A stretch of DNA of 9,174 nt from positions 1 through 9,174 of the forward strand of contig JAJRWJ010000376.1 of assembly GCA_024276805.1 (NCBI GenBank). Direction: 5' to 3'. Under the pieces are notes generated by a model that searched no databases, was not told the origin of the DNA, and was given only the letters and a program-made list of their open reading frames with translations. Shown here piece by piece: positions 6,242 through 9,174 of the stretch. The DNA is from Gammaproteobacteria bacterium. Its GTDB lineage: Bacteria > Pseudomonadota > Gammaproteobacteria > Methylococcales > Methylomonadaceae. Every line of letters starts with the position of its first letter. The first letter of the stretch is position 1. Position numbers and translations under genes: made by a program.

Positions 6242-6808
6242 ATGGGCATCAAATCAGACAGATGGATACGCCAAATGGCGGAGCAAGAGGGCATGATCGA
6301 ACCTTTTGAAGTGCAACAGGTGCGGGAGTCTCCGCAGGGCCGGGTGATTTCCTACGGCACCTCCAGCTATGGTTACGATGTCCGCTGTTCCGATGAATTC
6401 AAGATTTTCACCAACATCAACTCGGCGATCGTCGATCCCAAGGATTTCGATGCCGAAAGCTTTGTCGACGTACAGTCTGATGTCTGCATCATCCCGCCCA
6501 ATTCCTTCGCGCTGGCCCGCACCGTCGAATATTTCCGTATCCCGCGCGATGTTCTGACCATCTGCCTGGGTAAGTCGACTTACGCGCGCTGTGGCATCAT
6601 CGTCAATGTCACCCCTCTGGAACCGGAGTGGGAAGGCCATGTGACTCTGGAATTTTCCAATACCACGCCCCTGCCGGCAAAGATCTACGCCAATGAAGGC
6701 ATTGCACAAATGCTGTTTCTGGGCGCCGATGAGGTTTGCACCAGTTCCTACAAGGATCGCGGAGGAAAGTATCAGGGACAGCGGGGAGTCACCCTGCCTA
6801 AAACCTGA
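6242..6808 (+). CDS. dcd: dCTP deaminase
   Basis: Deaminates dCTP to dUTP with release of ammonia. A separate dUTPase then makes dUMP, the substrate of thymidylate synthase. The 188 residues match the Pseudomonas/Neisseria-type monofunctional enzyme, which differs from the 193-residue E. coli form. Visible signatures are MGIKSDRWIRQMAEQ at the N-terminus, SSYGYDVRC, NSAIVDPKDF, and GKSTYARCGI (110-119) with S112 and R116 of the active site. LEPEWEGHVTLEFSNTT carries the catalytic glutamate E137, and the C-terminus is YKDRGGKYQGQRGVTLPK, which closes over the triphosphate. The start at 6242 fits the family. In-frame starts at 6170 (GTG) and 6209 (ATG) add residues not seen in homologues. The ribosome binding site is weak (AGG about 9 bases upstream). 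The CPBP gene follows after 88 bases. Confidence 0.96.
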   Translation: MGIKSDRWIRQMAEQEGMIEPFEVQQVRESPQGRVISYGTSSYGYDVRCSDEFKIFTNINSAIVDPKDFDAESFVDVQSDVCIIPPNSFALARTVEYFRIPRDVLTICLGKSTYARCGIIVNVTPLEPEWEGHVTLEFSNTTPLPAKIYANEGIAQMLFLGADEVCTSSYKDRGGKYQGQRGVTLPKT

Positions 6809-6896
6809 GCAAGAACTCAACAAGTTGCTAGGCACAGCGAACCTCGCATTCGCAAATCCTGGAGCATCTTTTCACGCACAGACATACCCCCAGCCC

Positions 6897-7484
6897 ATGA
6901 GTGATCCGGATAAAAAAGATAATTTTTTCAAGCTGGCCTGTTATTTTGAAGGGTCTTTGATTCTGGTCGCCGTGATACTCGGCTGGACAGCCGGAATCGA
7001 TCCCTTCGCCGGTCTGCATTTCAGTGAAATGGCGATTGTCTACGGCATAATTGGCACCATGCCATTGGTCCTGCTGTTTCTGGCGCTCTATCAACTCAAG
7101 TTCGATGCCGTGCGGCAAATCCGGCGGATCCTGAACGATACCCTGGGGCCAAACATGCATCGCTACCACTGGACAGACCTGCTGGTTCTGGCGGCCATCG
7201 CCGGCATCTCCGAAGAGCTTTTGTTTCGTGGGGTCATCCAACCCTGGATGGAGTCGTCATGGGGAATGCTGGCTGGATTGATCGGCAGCAATGTCATTTT
7301 CGGTCTGGTTCACGCAGTGACGCCCCTCTATGCACTATTGGCCGGCCTGGTCGGCATTTATCTGGGCCTGTCCCTGGATTATGGCGGGACGAGAAACCTG
7401 CTGACGCCGATGGTTATCCATGCGACCTATGACTTCCTGGCGTTTCTTGTCATACTGCGCAACTACAACGGTAACAGAAGTTAG
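6897..7484 (+). CDS. CPBP-family intramembrane metalloprotease
   Basis: A 195-residue membrane protein of the CPBP (CAAX protease and bacteriocin-processing, 'Abi') family. All three catalytic motifs are present: EELLFR (106-111), FGLVH (135-139) and HATYD (175-179, the HxxxD/N motif). The glutamates and histidines are proposed to bind zinc or activate water inside the membrane. About six hydrophobic segments can be seen, near 11-31, 44-66, 92-105, 120-140, 144-160 and 172-190. Family members process prenylated proteins, bacteriocins or anti-sigma factors. The substrate here cannot be inferred. The ATG at 6897 is chosen because hydrophobic sequence follows it. No Shine-Dalgarno sequence is visible, and the frame stays open upstream into dcd without a better start. 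It may be cotranscribed with dcd. The gene is not linked to any visible bacteriocin precursor. Confidence 0.88.
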   Translation: MSDPDKKDNFFKLACYFEGSLILVAVILGWTAGIDPFAGLHFSEMAIVYGIIGTMPLVLLFLALYQLKFDAVRQIRRILNDTLGPNMHRYHWTDLLVLAAIAGISEELLFRGVIQPWMESSWGMLAGLIGSNVIFGLVHAVTPLYALLAGLVGIYLGLSLDYGGTRNLLTPMVIHATYDFLAFLVILRNYNGNRS

Positions 7485-7643
7485 AAGTTCAATGCAGGCA
7501 GTGTACCGCCTTCCTTCCAGAAGGACTGGCATTGACCTACAAGATCATGCCTCCAGACGGACTTTGCCAAACCCGCAGAACCAGGCAGGGAGAGTCTTTA
7601 TTACCGGCGGTCAGGCATATGCTGCATTTGTCGGGTACCCCAT
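7485..7643. other. Spacer between the CPBP protease and M28 peptidase genes
   Basis: These 159 bases hold a small palindrome, TCCTTC-CA-GAAGGA (7512-7525), with no T-run after it, so it is not a clear terminator. Open frames through the spacer (ending TGA at 7645-7647 and running to 7750) show no recognisable protein and are probably chance. No promoter is evident. Confidence 0.4.
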
Positions 7644-8663
7644 GTGAAATCCGGAATGCTTGTCGGGCCAGGTGTGGCCCTGGCCATTGTTATACTGCTG
7701 CTCGGCTGGGTAATCTATATGACCGACATGCCTGGCGTTGCCCATACTGACACCCTGAACCCTCCTGGTGCAAGGGAAATTGCAATGCGCAGAAACCTTG
7801 AACAGCATATCGAGATACTGGCTGGCGTCATTGGCGAAAGGAACGTATGGCGGCACGACAACCTGGAGAAGGCTGCCGTCTATATCGAGAATACGCTGCG
7901 GGATATGGGGTACGGTGTCACTGCGCAGACATTCCCGTCCGCAGGGAGAAAAGTGCGCAATCTGGAGGCTGAAATCGTCGGTACCCTGCTGCCGGATGAT
8001 GTCGTGCTGATCGGCGCACATTATGACTCGGTGCAGGGCTCGCCTGGCGCCGATGACAACGCCAGCGGCGTGGCCGCCCTGCTGGAAATTGCCCGCCTGC
8101 TGGCGCAAATGCCACTGCTGCGTACAGTGCGCTTCGTGGCCTTTGCCAATGAAGAAGCGCCTTTCTTCCATACCCGGGAGATGGGCAGTCATGTGTACGC
8201 GCGCCGTGCACGCGAACAGCGCGTCAACATCGTCGCCATGTTCTCTCTGGAAAGCATTGGCTATTACGACGATACCCCGGACAGTCAGCATTACCCCTTG
8301 CCGCTTTATACGCTGTTTTATCCGGATTCCGGCAGCTATATCGCCTTCGTCGGCAACCTCTGCTCGCGGACTCTGGTCCGGCAAAGCATCGGCTCGTTCC
8401 GCCGCCACAGCGCATTTCCCTCGGAAGGTGTCGCCGCACCAGGATGGATGAGAGGCATCCACTGGTCGGACCACTGGTCATTCTGGCAGGAAGGTTATCC
8501 GGCATTGATGGTGACGGACACCGCCTTGTTCCGCAATCCTCATTATCACAGTGAATCCGACACCCCCGACAAGATCGATTACCCGCGTCTGGCTCGCGTG
8601 GTATCAGGCCTGGCAAAGGTCACGATGGATCTGGCGAATCCGCAGGCTGCCGGTGAATCGTAA
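7644..8663 (+). CDS. Membrane-anchored M28-family zinc peptidase
   Basis: A 339-residue protein with an N-terminal hydrophobic segment (about 7-26) that looks like an uncleaved signal anchor, placing the catalytic domain outside the cytoplasmic membrane. The M28 (aminopeptidase Y/S-type) di-zinc site is complete: H126 in GAHYDS, D138 in GADDNASG, catalytic E170 and ligand E171 in ANEEAPF, E203 in SLESIGYY, and H302 in HYHSESDT. Family members remove N-terminal residues from peptides. Exact specificity cannot be read from the sequence. The conserved part begins around residue 45. The GTG at 7644 is given as start, but the ATG at 7656 (residue 5) is equally possible, and neither has a strong ribosome binding site. 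It follows the CPBP protease gene on the same strand after 159 bases. No downstream gene is visible. Confidence 0.9.
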   Translation: MKSGMLVGPGVALAIVILLLGWVIYMTDMPGVAHTDTLNPPGAREIAMRRNLEQHIEILAGVIGERNVWRHDNLEKAAVYIENTLRDMGYGVTAQTFPSAGRKVRNLEAEIVGTLLPDDVVLIGAHYDSVQGSPGADDNASGVAALLEIARLLAQMPLLRTVRFVAFANEEAPFFHTREMGSHVYARRAREQRVNIVAMFSLESIGYYDDTPDSQHYPLPLYTLFYPDSGSYIAFVGNLCSRTLVRQSIGSFRRHSAFPSEGVAAPGWMRGIHWSDHWSFWQEGYPALMVTDTALFRNPHYHSESDTPDKIDYPRLARVVSGLAKVTMDLANPQAAGES

Positions 8664-8727
8664 GGTCCTTGTACAGGCTCCAGGGCGCAATCGGGTTTTG
8701 CCATCAGGCAAGGTTATGTCGATAAGC

Positions 8728-8769
8728 AGTTTGAGTCCATAAGCCCCCTTCCATGGGTCGTTTATTCAT
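8728..8769 (-). repeat. Dispersed repeat, copy 3 (downstream of the M28 gene)
   Basis: On the minus strand this copy reads ATGAATAAACGACCCATGG, then AAGGGGGCTTATGGACTC, then AAACT. The first nine bases and the GCTTATGGACTC part are identical to copy 1 at 770-817. The GGGGGCTTA part is shared with copy 2 at 4843-4910. A TCGGAT/ATCCGA palindrome lies 12 bases upstream in the same orientation. Confidence 0.7.
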
Positions 8770-8781
8770 AATTCTGCATTG

Positions 8782-8794
8782 TCGGATTATCCGA
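8782..8794. repeat. Short palindrome TCGGATTATCCGA
   Basis: Two 6-base arms (TCGGAT 8782-8787 and ATCCGA 8789-8794) are perfect reverse complements around a single T. It sits between dispersed repeat copy 3 and the GC-rich palindromic repeat and could be a protein-binding site or part of either element. Confidence 0.5.
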
Positions 8795-8800
8795 AAGCTC

Positions 8801-8870
8801 GTCATGCCCGCGAAACTGCCCCCGGCCTGAACGGGGGGAAGCGGGCATCCATCCCCTGGGTCTGGATGCC
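8801..8870. repeat. GC-rich palindromic intergenic repeat (REP/MITE-like)
   Basis: Nested inverted repeats: ATGCCCGC (8804-8811) pairs with GCGGGCAT (8841-8848), enclosing CCCCC (8819-8823) against the G-run at 8833-8838. A competing hairpin pairs GGCATCCA (8844-8851) with TGGATGCC (8863-8870). The order GTCATGCCCGCGAA ... GCGGGCATCCAT ... CTGGATGCC resembles a palindromic repeat class that I recall as widely scattered between proteobacterial genes. No transposase is linked to it. Confidence 0.65.
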
Positions 8871-9174
8871 GGCAATCCCTGTCAGCGCTTCCCTGTGCCG
8901 GATTAGTGTCCGTCATTTCCATACAATATGAATTTCCGTGTAGTGTTTGCGCCATTGCCACCGGGAGCCACACCCGCAGAACAAAAAAAACCTGATATTG
9001 GTCTATCATTGTTTTTGACCATCCGCCGGACCGCAACAGCTGGTCATGAACCCTGCATTCAGGAACAGAATCTCCATTGCCCCGTTGACGCCTGGCCGGC
9101 GGATACAATGTTCCCAATAGTTGCTCTGTTGCCTGCTTGCCGGCAGCACGGCATCAGGCGTGGCCTTCCCGTCA

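Larger units (their letters stand above)
8664..9174. other. Right-end region with repeats and no supported gene
   Basis: These 511 bases follow the M28 peptidase gene. They hold dispersed repeat copy 3 (8728-8769), a 13-base palindrome (8782-8794) and a GC-rich palindromic repeat (8801-8870). From about 8890 to the end I see no gene, RNA or clear promoter. A minus-strand open frame (8704-9117, 137 codons) runs through the repeats and resembles no protein I know, so it is not called. The A-rich run near 8981-8990 and the nearby short GGTC/GACC pair are not a convincing terminator. Confidence 0.6.

Noticed and set aside
7611..8474. A 287-codon minus-strand open frame overlapping the M28 peptidase
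   Set aside because: The plus-strand frame has a complete zinc site and a membrane anchor. The antisense frame has no recognisable motif.
9081..9110. TTGACG followed by TACAAT as a promoter near the right end
   Set aside because: The spacer is only 13 bases, well short of the 16-18 expected for sigma-70, and no gene start follows within the window.
8704..9117. A 137-codon minus-strand open frame at the right end
   Set aside because: It runs through two repeat elements and its translation looks like translated repeat sequence (for example GGSFAGMTSF). No ribosome binding site or family match was recognised.

Overview
The window looks like an ordinary piece of a proteobacterial chromosome, most likely gammaproteobacterial. 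UvrD is colinear with the Escherichia coli enzyme (721 residues, K35, D220-E221). Dcd is the 188-residue type common in Pseudomonas-like and Neisseria-like bacteria. Pyruvate kinase is PykA-like, and GAPDH has the DVYH variant I associate with Pseudomonas-type enzymes. This assignment rests on recalled family resemblance, not on a search. There is no rRNA, tRNA, CRISPR array, insertion sequence or phage gene that I can support.

Layout from left to right. Positions 1-315 hold no supported gene. A small membrane protein of the YgaP-like/DUF2892 type is on the minus strand (316-552), divergent from uvrD on the plus strand (932-3097). Their 379-base intergenic region carries a consensus -10 box, an 11-bp perfect inverted repeat and a short dispersed repeat. 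uvrD converges on a minus-strand glycolytic pair: gap (4991-6001) upstream and pyk (3299-4744) downstream. Across an AT-rich divergent region from gap, three plus-strand genes follow: dcd (6242-6808), a CPBP-family intramembrane protease (6897-7484) and a membrane-anchored M28-type zinc peptidase (7644-8663). The last 511 bases hold repeats and no convincing gene.

The genes form functional clusters rather than one system. gap and pyk catalyse the sixth and tenth steps of glycolysis. uvrD (repair helicase) and dcd (supply of dUMP for thymidylate synthesis) concern DNA metabolism. The two peptidases act at or in the membrane on unknown substrates.

The most unusual signal is in the spaces between genes. 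A short element (ATGAnnAAA...CCCATngAtGGGnGCTTA) occurs three times: upstream of uvrD, between gap and pyk, and after the M28 gene. Next to each copy is a small palindrome. A second, different palindromic repeat lies at 8801-8870. I found no convincing evidence of a new enzymatic or defence system.
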